Origin: Microstegium vimineum
Lineage: Eukaryota; Streptophyta; Magnoliopsida; Poales; Poaceae
DNA length: 64,000 bases
Assembly: GCA_022036555.1 (NCBI GenBank)
Contig: CM039119.1
Location: 27,183,694-27,247,693, forward strand
Direction of reading: 5' to 3'
Shown: positions 44,842 to 56,843 of the stretch, in pieces
Numbering within the stretch: the first letter of the stretch is position 1
Layout of the letters: every line of letters starts with the position of its first letter
The notes under the pieces: model-generated
Told to the model about the DNA's origin: nothing
Databases searched by the model: none
What the model saw: the letters and a program-made list of their open reading frames with translations, nothing else
Program-made: the position numbers and the translations under genes

Positions 44842-46332
44842 TCAGTGGTGCGGCAGTTGTGGATGGAATTGCCGCCACATGTCCCACTGCCGATGTTGTT
44901 CTACTTGCATAGCTTGGATATCTTCGGCAGTTTGTTGGACGATGTGTGTTGTCTCGTCGTGCTCAACACGCAGCTCACCAAAGGTGTTGGTGAGATGATC
45001 GAACTGTTGCCGCAATTCACGATGCTCCCTTTCTTGTGTGGACGAGAAGGATGTTCGTGCTCTTTGCGGACGTGAGGATCGAGGAGGCATGCCGCATGAA
45101 GTGTGCATGGGATTGGAACATGTATTGTCTTCCTCCTCGTCCATAGTTTCTCGGGAGGAACCACCTTGCTCAAGATGAACAAAGTATAGCCCCTCCTGAG
45201 CTCTCCTGTCTGCACCTGTAAAACCTCTTTGTCCAATGCCTTGATCTAGATCAAGGGTTAGCTTACAGGTCCTATACAATTGAAGTTGTCTATTTGGAAG
45301 AGGCACCTCAATTGTATGGCCACTGTAGATCATTTTAAGATTACCATTGGCATCTCTTTTTAGCATTTGAGCAATTGTAAGATATTCTTCTGAGATCATA
45401 GCTAAAGGAGAGGAGATGTAAACAAAGGGGTATGTGCCATTTAGCAAGTTCATGGATTCAGCAAGACGAGTAATTAAAGATGTGAATTGAATAGATTTAT
45501 TACTCTCAAGCGAACTTTGCCAAAATTCCACTAAGCATTTAACAGGAGAGATTTGAATTTTGTTGACCATGGCGTATAGCAATTTTAATTCCATGTCATT
45601 TATCACGCTAGCATTACTTCCAGGAAACAAAGTCATTTTCATCCAAAGATGCATGAAACGAAGAGTTGGATTATGAACCACCTCAGGTTTAGGATTTGAA
45701 CAATTATTAAGAGCAGAGATAGAGAACCAAAACTTTCTCTTGTTAAACTTACGCATGGCAAAGTCTACATCTATCACGCATGAATCATCAAAACCAAGAG
45801 CAGCACTTAGATGACCCCATGTTAAACTAAAGCTTTGATTAAACATGTGAAAGGATATTCCAACATTAGGGGTTTGGAGAGAGCATGGAAACTCTATGGT
45901 GAGCAATTCAATTCCAAACTCTTCTATTTGCCAAAAGCTAGACCAACCAATCGTGGAAAAGATAGTATTAAATTCGTTGGTCATACCTGCGTTGAAGAGA
46001 AGATTCGGATCCAATATCCTCCTATGCTCGAAAGATCGATCCTGGAGAGAGAGATACCTTTGATACCCTGGTTGGTCAAACCAGAGACCGCTCTGTTGAT
46101 CATAGGTCCTCATCGGGGGTACCATGATTGCCCCGATGTGTGGTACCTCCGTCGGTACTTCCTCTTCCTCCGGAGGGAGTTCTTCGGTTTGGAGGCCCTC
46201 CCAAGTGTATCAGGCAGAACCTCCCCTTCTCCTTCCTTGGGAAATATCATCGGATTGGCGAGAGCGTCGAGATGAGCTCTGACTCATAGCTTGCTTTGTT
46301 GACTTGAATGTGGATGTCAATGGGTTCTTCAT
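44842..46332 (-). pseudogene. ATHILA ORF1-like gene of element W
   Basis: From ATG 46,332 the minus-strand frame encodes a Ser/Arg-rich leader, then after one TGA (46,212-46,210) an open frame of 427 codons. It contains the pattern of the ATHILA ORF-1 / plant transposon protein domain: RRILDPNLLFNAGMTNEF, GWSSFWQIEEFGIELLTIEF, ISFHMFNQSFSLTWGHLS and AALGFDD. The C-terminus is charged and coiled-coil-like (REHRELRQQFDHL ... DIQAMQVEQHRQWDMW). It is in sense orientation after gag-protease, where pol would be expected. A TATA box 142 bp upstream suggests its own promoter. The function of this domain is not established. Confidence 0.7.
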
Positions 46333-47365
46333 CTTTGGAGAGGACAAGAACACAGGCAAGACTAGGGAGAGTATCACTACTTCTCTTGAAAGAAGAGAGC
46401 AAGGCAAGGAGAGGCTTGAGATAGAACTGAATTCTGGTTGAGGTGTGAGGGAAAGATCTCTCCTTGCATGGGGTTTTATACGGGAGAGGAGATGGCACCA
46501 AGGGGGTGCCATGGGGTGGTCGGCCGACCACCCATGGGCATGCCCCTTGGGTGCCATGATCACAAGCCTTAGTGGATGTCTTTCATAAACCAAAAGAGAG
46601 AGAGGAGGTGACCATAGGGTAGTCAGCCGACCACCCCATGGTGGGAACCCACTCATGATTTTTCTAGTGCTTGGTAAAAGGTGAAAGGTGCTATGTGATG
46701 TGATCAAAGGCTGAGTTAAAGTGGTCAAGATTCTCCTCTTTAAACAAAGAGTAGTGGGGGACAAAGGTATGTCATGCTTTGCTCAAAGGTGATTGATGTG
46801 TTTTCTTTTTCAAAGCATGACAAAGTGAAAGTGGAAGGTGTCATGATTCCCCACTTTGGACAAGGAGTAGTGGGAGACAAAGGTGTGACATGCTTTAACC
46901 AAAAGTGATTGAAGTAAAGCATGACAAAGCAAAAGAGATGTCTCCTAAAGATAAATCTGATTTTTGAAAGAAAGACTACTCAAATCATGAAATTCTTAGA
47001 CAAAGGATGGTGGGGAATAAAGAGAGATGATCAAGTGGATCATAGGGTGGTCGGCCGACCACCCTAGTCCTCCATTTTTTTTCTTTTTCTTTTATAAAGG
47101 TCCCTAATTATTATGTGATTAACTAAGCCAAGGTAGGGTGCATATGGGTGCTCGGCTCACCACCCTTATGACCCCATCTTTTGTCAACTTTCAATGTTAA
47201 ACTAACTCAAGTTTTATTTAAACTAACTTTATTATTTCTAAATTTTAAGTATGAAAGTAAAGGTTTTAACTAAATGAAAGAAAGGAAATAAAGGATAACT
47301 ACCGATTTACCTTTCGGCGAAGGCTCCTTGATTTTAAGTCCTTGGAGTAGGACTCTCCTTCTTGT
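46333..47365. other. Upstream region of ORF1 in element W, with palindromes
   Basis: No coding sequence is supported. It contains perfect palindromes centred on GGTCGGCCGACC at 46,514-46,533 and 47,043-47,066, and a mutated one near 46,620-46,640. Two similar GGGGACAAAGGTRTGWCATGCTTTG segments near 46,755 and 46,870 indicate a local duplication. Confidence 0.6.
46474..46480 (-). promoter_or_regulatory. TATA box of the ORF1-like gene (element W)
   Basis: TATAAAA on the minus strand in CCCGTATAAAACCCC lies 142 bp upstream of the ATG at 46,332 and about 35 bp downstream of a 20-bp palindrome. Confidence 0.5.
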
Positions 47366-48550
47366 TCATTCTTCGGGTGCACCTAATGGCTCTGGAGACA
47401 GAGACCGCAGGGCATGCACCTCCTTTGCTTTCCATACCGGCCTTGGATTGGTAGGTTCATCTTCCTCGAGTTCGTTGATCTTGGCCTCCGGGTATTGCTT
47501 CTTTGGGCGCGGGGCTCGAACTCTTCCTCTCGGTGGTTGTGCTTTAACCTGCTTGTTAAGTTTATAACCATTGAAAGCACACTTTACCTTATGACTTGGG
47601 AACTGGAAGTGTATCTGGCCCGATCCAACGTAGATGACTGCGTTGGTGGTGTTGAGGAAGGGCCATCCCAAGATGACGGGGACTTCCACGTTAGCTCCTA
47701 TGTCGAGCATGATGAAGTTGGTGGGGACGTACTCATCTTGGATGTTCACCAAGATATCCCTCGTGAGTCCCTCGGGAAACCATATGGTTTGATCGGCCAT
47801 CTGTAGGCGAACACATGTGGGGACCAAAGGTCCTCCTAAGAGATTATCATACGTTACCTTTGACATGATGTTGACGCCTGATCCGAGATCGCAGAAGGCG
47901 GTATGGAATGTCTGTTGTCCAATTGAGCACTTGATCGTCGGAAGGCCTGGGTCTTCCTTCTTCATGATGAAGGGAGGATCGAGAAGATAGCCCCAATAGG
48001 AGCATAGTGGAGGCTTACCGAACTTGGTTGTGACCATGTTAACATGCTCAATGGAATCCTCTGGTTTCCCAGGGATCTTACCCTGTTCTAAGGATGGCAT
48101 AGCTGCTGCTAACTGGATTAATTGGGTTTCTAGCATTTTATTAAAGCTCAATTGATTTTTCATAGCAGTTGTAAAGCTATCCATTTTCTCACCAAAGCTT
48201 TCAAGAACTTTATCAGTGGCAATCATTTTCTTATTTATACCATCATTAATTCTAGATTGCCCTAGAACAAGATCTTTCAATGAAGGTTGATTATTATTGT
48301 AATTGTTATAATTGCCATTACCTCCATTACCTTGGTAGAAGGGGCGTGAATTCTAGCTTCCTTGTTGTTGGGGTCGATACCCGTTGTTGTTGTTGTTGCT
48401 GATGAAGTTCACGTCCTCCTTCGGTGTCTCGGGGCAACTGTTGCCCGAGTGATCATTTCCGCCGCACACTTCACACCATAGGTCAACTTCAATGGCTTGT
48501 GTGGCGGCGACGGGGTAGATGGCCTCTCGTTCCTTCTTGGAACCTTCTTA
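47366..48550 (-). pseudogene. Nucleocapsid zinc knuckle and aspartic protease of element W
   Basis: The minus-strand frame begins with a CCHC knuckle (CEVCGGNDHSGNSCP) and an Asn/Gln-rich stretch, is broken by TAG at 48,355-48,353, then is open to TGA at 47,366. The protease half has FCDLGSGVNIMSKVTYDNL, with the catalytic Asp-Leu-Gly, and MLDIGANVEVPVILGWPFL. This is the Athila-type arrangement. It ends with a basic, Pro-rich tail. The neighbours are gag upstream and the ORF1-like gene downstream; no RT follows. Confidence 0.8.
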
Positions 48551-49419
48551 TATCTTCTTCATCAAGAGGTCCATCTTGGCAGAGAGCATGTCCACCTCAC
48601 TGACGATGTGCATACCTCTCTTCTTTGGCTGGAGACGTTCCTCACCCCCACCTTGGTTGGTTACCATCTTCTCGATGAGGTCCTTGGCGCTTCTTACCGT
48701 GTGTTGGAGAAATGCCCCTCCAGCGGCAGCATCAAGGTGACTACAGGCCATGCTAGTCAGCCCATGGTAGAACCCTTGAATCAGGAGCCAGTCGTCTATC
48801 CCATGATGAAGACAGGCACGAACATACTCCTGGAGACGCTCCCATGCTTCGGGAATCGTCTCGTCGGATTGTTGCTGAAAGCTCAAGATCTTTCCACGAA
48901 GGGCATTGGTTTTGCCCATCGGGAAGAACTTCTTGAGGAATGCATTAGCACACCTCTCCCATGTAGTGGCCTCTTCCTTATGGGTGTAGAACCATTGCTT
49001 CGCCTTCCCCAATAGTGAGAATGGGAAAAGGTGAAGACGAATGGCGTCAGACGCCACTCCCTTGATAGTGAATGTGCCACATAACTCCATGAAGTGCTAA
49101 AGATGAGCATTGACATCCTCATGGGGCTTTCCACAAAACAGATTGGTCTGCACCATGTGGATCAAGGCGGGCTTCAGCTCGAAGGTGGCATCCCGAAGTT
49201 GATCTCGGGACCCTGAGCTACGTGGGTAGCTGACGGGGTCGAGAAGTCAGAGATTGCCTTCTGGGCCATAGCTTCCTTGAGTGGTGGTGTAGAGCCTCCT
49301 TCCTCGAATGGATTCAGGTTCGAGATGAACCTCTGAGGTGGGACTTGACGACGTCTAGACCTCCTCAACAGCTGCTCAGGATCCTCTAGGTAGTTTCCCG
49401 ACAGTTGGAAACCGCTCAT
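48551..49419 (-). pseudogene. Gag of element W
   Basis: The start ATG at 49,419 gives MSGFQLSGNYLEDPEQLLRR. After a 2-bp frameshift near 49,185 the capsid domain follows: FCGKPHEDVNAHL, HLFPFSLLGKAKQWFY, FLKKFFPMGKTNALRGKILSFQQ, ESIPEAWERL-like ETIPEAWERLQEYVRACLHHG and LIQGFYHGL. This is Retrotrans_gag of Athila type. TAG at 49,099-49,097 and TAA at 48,550-48,548 replace likely glutamine codons. Confidence 0.85.
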
Positions 49420-49550
49420 AAACTGTCTGGCTTTACAAGAAGAGAAGACACAGACAGGGGGTAAGCCCCTATGACTAATTGATGACTAATTTAATGATAA
49501 GCTCTGGATTCAATCTAATTAAAATTTCTAGGCTATGCTTTCCCCGGCCA

Positions 49551-49566
49551 TGGCGCCAGAAATGCT
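49551..49566 (-). other. Primer-binding site of element W
   Basis: On the minus strand the LTR end GTGTCAACA is followed by AGCATTTCTGGCGCCA, the same as in Athila element A. Confidence 0.7.
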
Positions 49567-51347
49567 TGTTGACACTTCTTAGCGTCGCACCACAAATAGA
49601 GATAAATCCCTATCCTCAGTACGACGCCAAAAATGCTTATGGGTATTTCTTATGACTATTGGATAAATCCACAAGCGCACAGATTATACCGCTGTAGCAC
49701 TTCACCTAGGAGTATTCCAAGGTATCGTAATTTATTTTATCCCAAGGGAAAGCTGAGCTAGAAATGATAATTAGAGAGAGATCCTAGAGAGTACCTCAAC
49801 TTAGTATCGACTAGTATAAGGGGGTAAATGATAAATGTGATAGGAAGGGGATTGATGAATGAAAGAGCCTAGGTAAATGATACTTAGAACGGACTAGATA
49901 AATTAGCTAGGTGAGAGGACAACGAGAGAGTACACTGGACTCCTAAGCAATTCACTCTACTTTAATATACTTAGCTAATTAACTAGACTAAACACTATAG
50001 TTTGCCTCCTCAATACAAGTATGCTAGGCGAGGGATAGATCAGTAGGAGGACAAAACTCCTACCGGACCACGCCCTCTTGTTGTCTTGAAGCCCTACCTT
50101 TTAATAACTTATCTGACACGCGTGGTGGAATACTAAGGCTAGATAGAGCTGTCACCTTCTACTAGCATCCACGAATAATCCACGCAATAAGCGGTAATCA
50201 AGGATAAGCCAATATATAAGCACCACGCTTACACACAACTTATTACTTTGACTACGGTCAATAATCAAAGCACCCTATGACAGGCAATGATCGCATACAG
50301 GAAAGGTCACAAGGATCACAGACTATAAATGTAAAGGCTATTAAAGAGCAAAAGCATATAACAATACTATATCTAGTATAGTAATGCTCAAAGTAAATAC
50401 TAAGTAAAGTAAAGGGAAAGGATAATATATTGATAAAGATAAAGTTTTACAAAGAAGAAAAGATACAAGAGCTATACCATACTTCCCAGAAGACAACTCC
50501 GGAAATCTCGAGCAAGCTCGACTCAACTCTAACTCCCACTCTAGACTAACTACTAGAACAATTCTAAGGAATGGAGCTTATAGGCCTGTTCACCATGTGT
50601 AGAGAGGGGGCTATGGCCCTCTATTTATAGTAGAGGAGTGGAGTAGGGGCTAGTCCATCGCCACGTCAGCGATCCATGGCCTCCCATCCTCCACCATTGG
50701 ATCAAACCGCCTTTGCAACCGTCATTGGATGAATGGTGGTGATCCAACACGTGGGGAAGGAGTATGGCGGTTGGGAGGAGCCAACCGACCTAGGGGGGTG
50801 GTCGGCCGACCCCCCCCTATGGCCAGTGGGCACCCCTCTACCCTCTAGGGTGTGGCCCCACTGGTCAGGGACTGCTTGAAGGTCAGGTGGGCCCTTTGGA
50901 TGGTCGGCCGACCCAGCTAGGGGTCACTGGCCCACCTCCTGCTCCCTGGTGCTGGTCCCACCTATCATTGAGGTTATTTGCTGGTTCTGAGGTGGTTGTC
51001 ACGTTTATCTCCTTGGTGTGGGCCCATGGATCCTTGTGCTTTGCTTGTGAGCCGTTGAGAGAAAGTACAGAGTGATCCAATGGATGGATTTCACTCTAGA
51101 GTGCCTCTCTTGGATCATGGCCGAGGGGGAGAGCTAGGTGAGCCCATAGGGTGGTCGGCCGACCCCCTATGTGGGTCCCACTGGCTCTCACTTGCTTCAT
51201 TTCTTCATCCCTACACTCAAACACTCATGTACATGTGGAACTAGTTATTTGATAAACTATGCTCATGATGTGTTTGTTTTATCCCTGATCCAGAGGTTGG
51301 TAGCACAATTTTAAGTATAGAAAAGTTAATCATAACTTGTGCCAACA
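49567..51347 (-). mobile_element. 5' LTR of element W (W4, 1,781 bp)
   Basis: Minus-strand start TGTTGGCACAAG at 51,347; end GTGTCAACA at 49,567. It has TATAAATA at 50,629-50,622, with three GGTCGGCCGACC palindromes upstream (50,800-50,811, 50,902-50,913, 51,153-51,164). The last 72 bp (49,567-49,638) are absent from W1 and W2 and contain a second PBS-like AGCATTTTTGGCGTC. PBS and gag follow on the minus strand. Confidence 0.88.
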
Positions 51348-51642
51348 TTAGGATGTCCTAGGAATAGACACGACCAATGTCAAAACCTACCAGGGCGACC
51401 GGAGAGTGACCCTTTTATCCCTATCTAGAGGAAGGTTCATGGAGACGAGGTTGCCGGCCCTCGGCCGATGACGTCACGCTCCTTAAAAGAGAAGAACAAG
51501 GCCCCGAAGCCACGATGGATCGTACACTCCAAATAATCTAGGACACAGGATAACGTTCTGATCCCTACCCAATTGGGATAGATCGCGTTCCCAATCGAAG
51601 GGCGGACTAGGGCAAGATTCTTGGACAAAAGGAAATCATGCC
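51348..51642. other. Flank between element W and LTR K2
   Basis: No gene is visible. By the nesting logic it should continue the T LTR that stops at 33,766, but I cannot show this from the sequence. Confidence 0.3.
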
Positions 51643-52720
51643 TATCACGGAACCACCCAACCTATAAGAGCACTAGTGTAATGGTCACCATTTCTGACGA
51701 CACTGACACACTAGAGCCCACATAAGCCCGGTAGTCCTTGAAATCTCGAAGGATCTCAAACCACAAGAAGTAACAACCCAAGATCGTACTTGATTCAGTA
51801 ACCAAACATCCACAGTGATAAGTTCGAAACGAAATAATATTACAATAGAGTTTAAAAGAAGTGTTATTACAACACCAAGTTCAAATCAAAGTAGCAGAAG
51901 TCTTTGTTCGGAAACACCTCGTTGCAAACTGTTTTAAAACAAATACAGTGTTGTGCTCAGTACAGTCCCATCAAAAGCAACAAGGAGAGACATAAGGATA
52001 CAACATTGCCCATGGCCTTCATTCATCATCACATGTAGGATAGAGGCATGCCTGACAATAGCTAGAATAGACCATACCATCTGCAACAAGGGTAAAGAAA
52101 CCCTGAGTACTCAATTGTACTCAGCTAGACTTACCCGACAGAGAGATAGATAAATAACATAGACACTTCAAGGATTATGCAAGGCTTTATCAGGTGGAGC
52201 TCATGAGATAGCATGACTTTTGCATAAAAGAGCATTTATCACTTACGCTACTCTTTCAAGTTTAAAACATGGTTTTAGCATCAGGATTAATAGCATTAAC
52301 CAATTCTAGACTAGCACCTGATCTAGAGCAATCACTACGATATCATCACAATAATAACCATATCATATTTGGCATGTAAACCATATAACCATCTTTTTGT
52401 TACTTATTAGAGTTTAGGTTTCTACAGTGGGAGGAAGATCTTTCAAGTTTCTCACTGACGGGGAGAGACCGCGATTCGAATCGAATTCCTATCCAGCTGG
52501 AGGTTTATTCCTCAATCACACCCAAGTGTACCCCGCCGGGTTGACTTATTCGGGTCACTTTCAATATAGCTTGGGTAGCCGCGGATCCCCCGGTACCGGC
52601 ATGAATAACGATTCACGGTAGCCAGGTCGATCAAGTAGTGCCTGCCCTTGGTGCCGGGCTAGGACAATCAGGATGCTTGCCCACGGTCTAGTCATCCGCT
52701 CGTGGTCCTTCATGACCCAA

Positions 52721-54258
52721 TGAAAGTCCTTGTATGGTTTTGGTTAATTGATGAAACCTATTGGACTAGCCTTTTGCCTAAGTGTGTAGACAAAATTGAA
52801 TTTGCAAGGTGTTAGTCCATTGGAAGATACAATGATGATATTCGGTGATTATAGCACTCCAAAGCTTCGGTTGATGGATAGCGGCTCGACACTTTGGTTA
52901 AATAGTTTTTAACTTTACTTGAGTCATAGGAAATGCCACACTATCAAGAGGGGTGCATTTCAATCTAGTTAGATGGGATAAAAGTGTTCATGTCTTTAAA
53001 TTATGCGTTTGAGAGACACCAAGCACTCACGGACACTTAGAAGAGCGCTTCAGTGGCTCTCTGCTGAGCCACCGGTAGTACTAGTCTCCCACCGGTAGTA
53101 CCGGTGGAGGACCGGTAGTACCGGTCAGCTACCGGTAAGACTTTCTCGCATGCGAAGGCATCACCTTTTTGAACTACCGGTAGTACCGGTAGTCTAACTC
53201 TGCGCAAGTATCTGAAGGCTCCAACAGTCATATTTGTTGGACAGGTAGTACCGGTAGTGCATCTGGTGCAGCGAGTATAAAGAGCGCGCCCCTTATCTTT
53301 TGGCCGGGAGCCACTCATTCTAACTCGCCCCAACTTTGAGAAAAAGGCTCCCAAGCACAAGGCACTCCCCCTCTCTCTCCCTCTAGGCTCTAGGCTCTAG
53401 GCTTCAATCCCTTGCATTTCTTGAGCTAGAGAAGTGAGATTAGAGAGTGAGGAACATCGATTCAAGACTTGAGCACTTGGTTCCTCATCTAGTTGGTTTG
53501 GATTTGCATTTGTTACTCTTGGGTTCTTGGAACCCTAGCCGGCTAGGCGCTCTTTGTGTTGCCCTTGTTGTTTCTTGTGTTGATTCTTTGTAAGGGCACA
53601 CAAAGTGTTTGTAATCCTCATTCGATCTTAGCGAGAACCTTGGGCACTCTTTGTGTGGGCCTCAAGGAAGAGGCAAGGGGGTGAAAGAGACTCCGACCTT
53701 CGCGGTCACCTCAACAACGAGGAGTAGGAACTCTTGTGTAGAGTTGCCAAACCTCGGTATAAATCGTGAGTCTCGTGTGCCTGTTGTTGTGGAGATAGCT
53801 TCGACTATCCTTTGCTTTTGTGTTCTTCGTGTTCTTCCTCTCTCCTCAAAGTTCATAGGTTGGGAACGCCCGATCTACAAATTGGTGAGGAAGCAACCCA
53901 AGCAAAGTTCAACATCATCACCCTCAACTTCAAGGAGTGTGGGGAAAAGCTCGGATCTGAAATCCAAGTTGAATCCCTTGGTTTATTGATGAATCCCGTG
54001 AGGTACCGGTAGTACCGGTTAGGTATTTCCTGCAGCCTTTGAAGCTCATCTTGTTCTATCTTCTTGCTAGGGTGTTAGCTTGTGTGTGGTTTTCCTTTAA
54101 TTCCTTGCAAATTAGACTTGTGAATAGGTGGCTTGCATAACCTTTAGAGCTAGAGCAAACCGCATTATCGCTTTGTTATTTACTAACAATTTGCTCTAGT
54201 GTATTTGTAGAATTTTAATTAGGCTATTCACCCCCCTCTAGCCATCTAGGACCTTTCA
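52721..54258 (+). mobile_element. Copia-type solo LTR C1 (1,538 bp, TSD CCCAA)
   Basis: It begins TGAAAGTCC and ends GGACCTTTCA. CCCAA flanks both ends (52,716-52,720 and 54,259-54,263), and removal restores K2 against K1. TATAAAG at 53,276-53,282 sets the plus orientation. The terminal sequence with CTAGAGGGGGGTGAATAGCC is common in grass LTRs of the Sirevirus (copia) type. The lineage is an inference. Confidence 0.85.
53070..53256. repeat. ACCGGT palindrome array upstream of the C1 TATA box
   Basis: ACCGGT occurs nine times in about 190 bp, mostly in ACCGGTAGT units, ending about 20 bp before TATAAAG. Two more copies are at 54,003-54,020. The related LTR at 62,995 has TCCGGA-type palindromes at the same place instead. 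Confidence 0.85.
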
Positions 54259-56264
54259 CCCAACTAGGAGGGGATTAATGCCCGAACATACAGAGTTAGA
54301 CTTCGCGGTCAAAACGAGTTATTCAGCCAGCTATGAAGGAGGCATGCGTTTAATCTCGACAGATGTCCAACCACGATCCAGTGCCTAACAACACAGGTGG
54401 AGAGAACCCACTCACAAGACCTCCAAGTCAAGGGGCTCACATACACCTTATCCGCCCCATTTCGATTTATTACTTCCACATGGTTATTTTCCACGATAGC
54501 AAATATAGCCAACCGTGACCAGTACCACCTATCATCGTAGGGATGGTAGACCACCCACTCTACCGGTCTAAGCAAGGCTAAGCATAGGTTTCGATCCTGG
54601 GCCTACATGTTTCTTTTGTTGGACAAGGAAGGTATAATGCAACAAGGGTTTCATTCAACGCCTAATAACTTAATGCACAAACAAGTGATAGTGATATTGT
54701 TAAAATACTTGCAATAGAGTAAGATAGGTATATATATGCTTCGGGGCTTGCCTTTCACAAAGGTGGAGGGCTGGTGGTTCAGGCACTCAGGAAGGTCAGG
54801 GCCATGTTCTTCTCCTTCGGGAACTCTGGGAACTTGAATATCTGGTGGCACTCCTTCCAGCTCCCGAACTCTAGCAGTGTCACTCCCTCCGGCGATCCTG
54901 GATGCATGTATACATGTATGATGATCCCACATATATATGACAAGTCATATACTAGGAAATGAAATATGTCTAATGCATATGGATGAATGCTCATGATGGA
55001 TGTATTATGCAACAATTACACTCGTTGACCGAGTAGGTGCAAATCTCTTCTCCTGTAGAGAAGCTAACACTTACCCTTCTTTAGCAATCTGTAATAAAGC
55101 TTCTCCTCTGAGGTAAGCTCTCTTACACCTGCAACTTAAACATGTTTATACTTTAGGGTATTTGCTTAACTATGCACAAGGCATTCATCTCTTAGAAACA
55201 TTCACAAGACACATAAACACTCCAAAACAGTAGCTGAAAGAAAACAGTGTAGCAGAGGCTATACACAGCCAAAAATTACAAACTTAGACTTTCTGGAAAG
55301 CTTATGAAATTTAGTACAAAACATTCCAAACACTCCCCAGCTATATCCCACTTTAAAATATCCTAACAGACATTTCAAGCAAAGTTGTTTAGAAGAAAAC
55401 AGGAAAACATAGATTTAACACTTAACTTATAAAATACACTCAGGTTAAACTAAACAGGTTATAACTGTGAAAATTTAACACCAGGTAGATTAACAAGTTA
55501 TCTATAACAAAGTCAATTGTAGCTACTGTTGAAACCAATTCAAAATAGCCCAAACAATTCATGTATGTAAACAGGTTTCAACTGATTGATAGATTTCAGG
55601 TAGCACTTAGAACAGTTGTATAGCTTTAACTATCATTCCAAAAATTATCATAAAATTAGACAAGCTAGTTTACACAATTAGCTACCACTCTGGTATTCAC
55701 ATCATCAACAGAAAACATACTTAAAAAAAAGTTAAAATTATTACTTTACTGGTGATGAGGAAACAAGTATACTTTAAGCATTAATCTCTACTCCTTAAAA
55801 AGAAAGAACAGGAATCGTCCCCAGGCTTCGGCGTGCCCCTCGGTTTCGGCGTGCCCCTCGACTGCATTCTCCCGGCGCCGACAGGTGGGACCAGAAGCCG
55901 AGCATCTCTCACGGACTCAACCAATCCGTGTCGTCACCGCCGCCCTTCCTCTCCCGGTGCCGGCCGCCACCGCCGCCCTTCCTCTCCCGTGTTGCCGCCG
56001 CCCTTCCTCTCCCGGTGTCGGCGGCCATCCACTGCTTCATCGTCCTCACCCTCCACCCTTTCATCTCCCCCGCTGACCTCCATTAACGACAGCGTCCCAA
56101 TCCGGCCGGGGTGAAGCGGATACATCCACTGCTTCATCGCCCCCCATGACTTCATCCTCCTCACCTTCCACCCTTTCATCTCCACGCGACGGCCTCCATC
56201 AACGACAGTGTCCCAATCCAACTAGTGCGAAGCGGATCCGGTGTAAATAGCGGCGGGTCTGGAG

Positions 56265-56456
56265 ATGAAGAATTCCCTCTCTGCTGGTTCATCATCTCCT
56301 CCCCTCGCCCTTTATGTCGTCACCAGACCTTTGTTCTTCAAGCCGCACCTCGATTCCGTGGCAACATCTGCGGCTCCCTCCGCGTCTACCACGGGCTACG
56401 GGGACGGTGGCTTCGGCCCCATCAATGAGGCATTGAGGGCTCCAACACCTGGTGCT
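56265..56456 (+). pseudogene. Captured first exon-like fragment in the Helitron
   Basis: It starts ATGAAGAATTCCC and encodes a Ser/Ala-rich N-terminus like a transit or leader sequence (LSAGSSSPPLALYVVTRPLF ... GFGPINEALRAPTP). It may end at a GTGCTT donor near 56,450. A GC-rich 5' leader-like sequence precedes it (55,850-56,260). The parent gene is not recognised. Confidence 0.4.
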
Positions 56457-56843
56457 TTATTTTCTTTTTCTTTTTTTTATTTCACTCATGTTTCACTTGG
56501 TATTTCTGCTTTAGGTGCTATCTCTGTGTTGCCCAGCATTTGATTTGGGCACGTACCCTTTTGCTTGTGGTGCGGATGGGGCACTTGCCCAGTTGCGCAT
56601 TGCTATGCAATAGCAGTGGGAAGCCAACGTCAGACGAATGGCCAGGAGCGACTTGATTCCTGTGTGACTCTTGCGTCCGGCTACTGTGCATGACGCAAGT
56701 CGACTCCAATCTAGCACCGAGTACATTCAGTCCCCCAAATTTCCTTGATTTGTTTTGAGAAAAATCTGTGAACTAAGATTGTTTTTATTGTTCAATTAAA
56801 TTAGGTAGGATGAACTTGATTACTGTTGGATTATATGCAACAG

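Noticed and set aside
52721..54258. Cut-and-paste DNA transposon with TGAAAGTCC inverted ends
   Set aside because: TG...CA ends, a 5-bp duplication, a TATA box and the related partial copy at 62,995 fit a solo LTR better.
55934..56221. Minus-strand frame rich in Gly/Arg/Glu in the Helitron
   Set aside because: It is the reverse of a C-rich leader with two similar repeats; it has no domain and no support.
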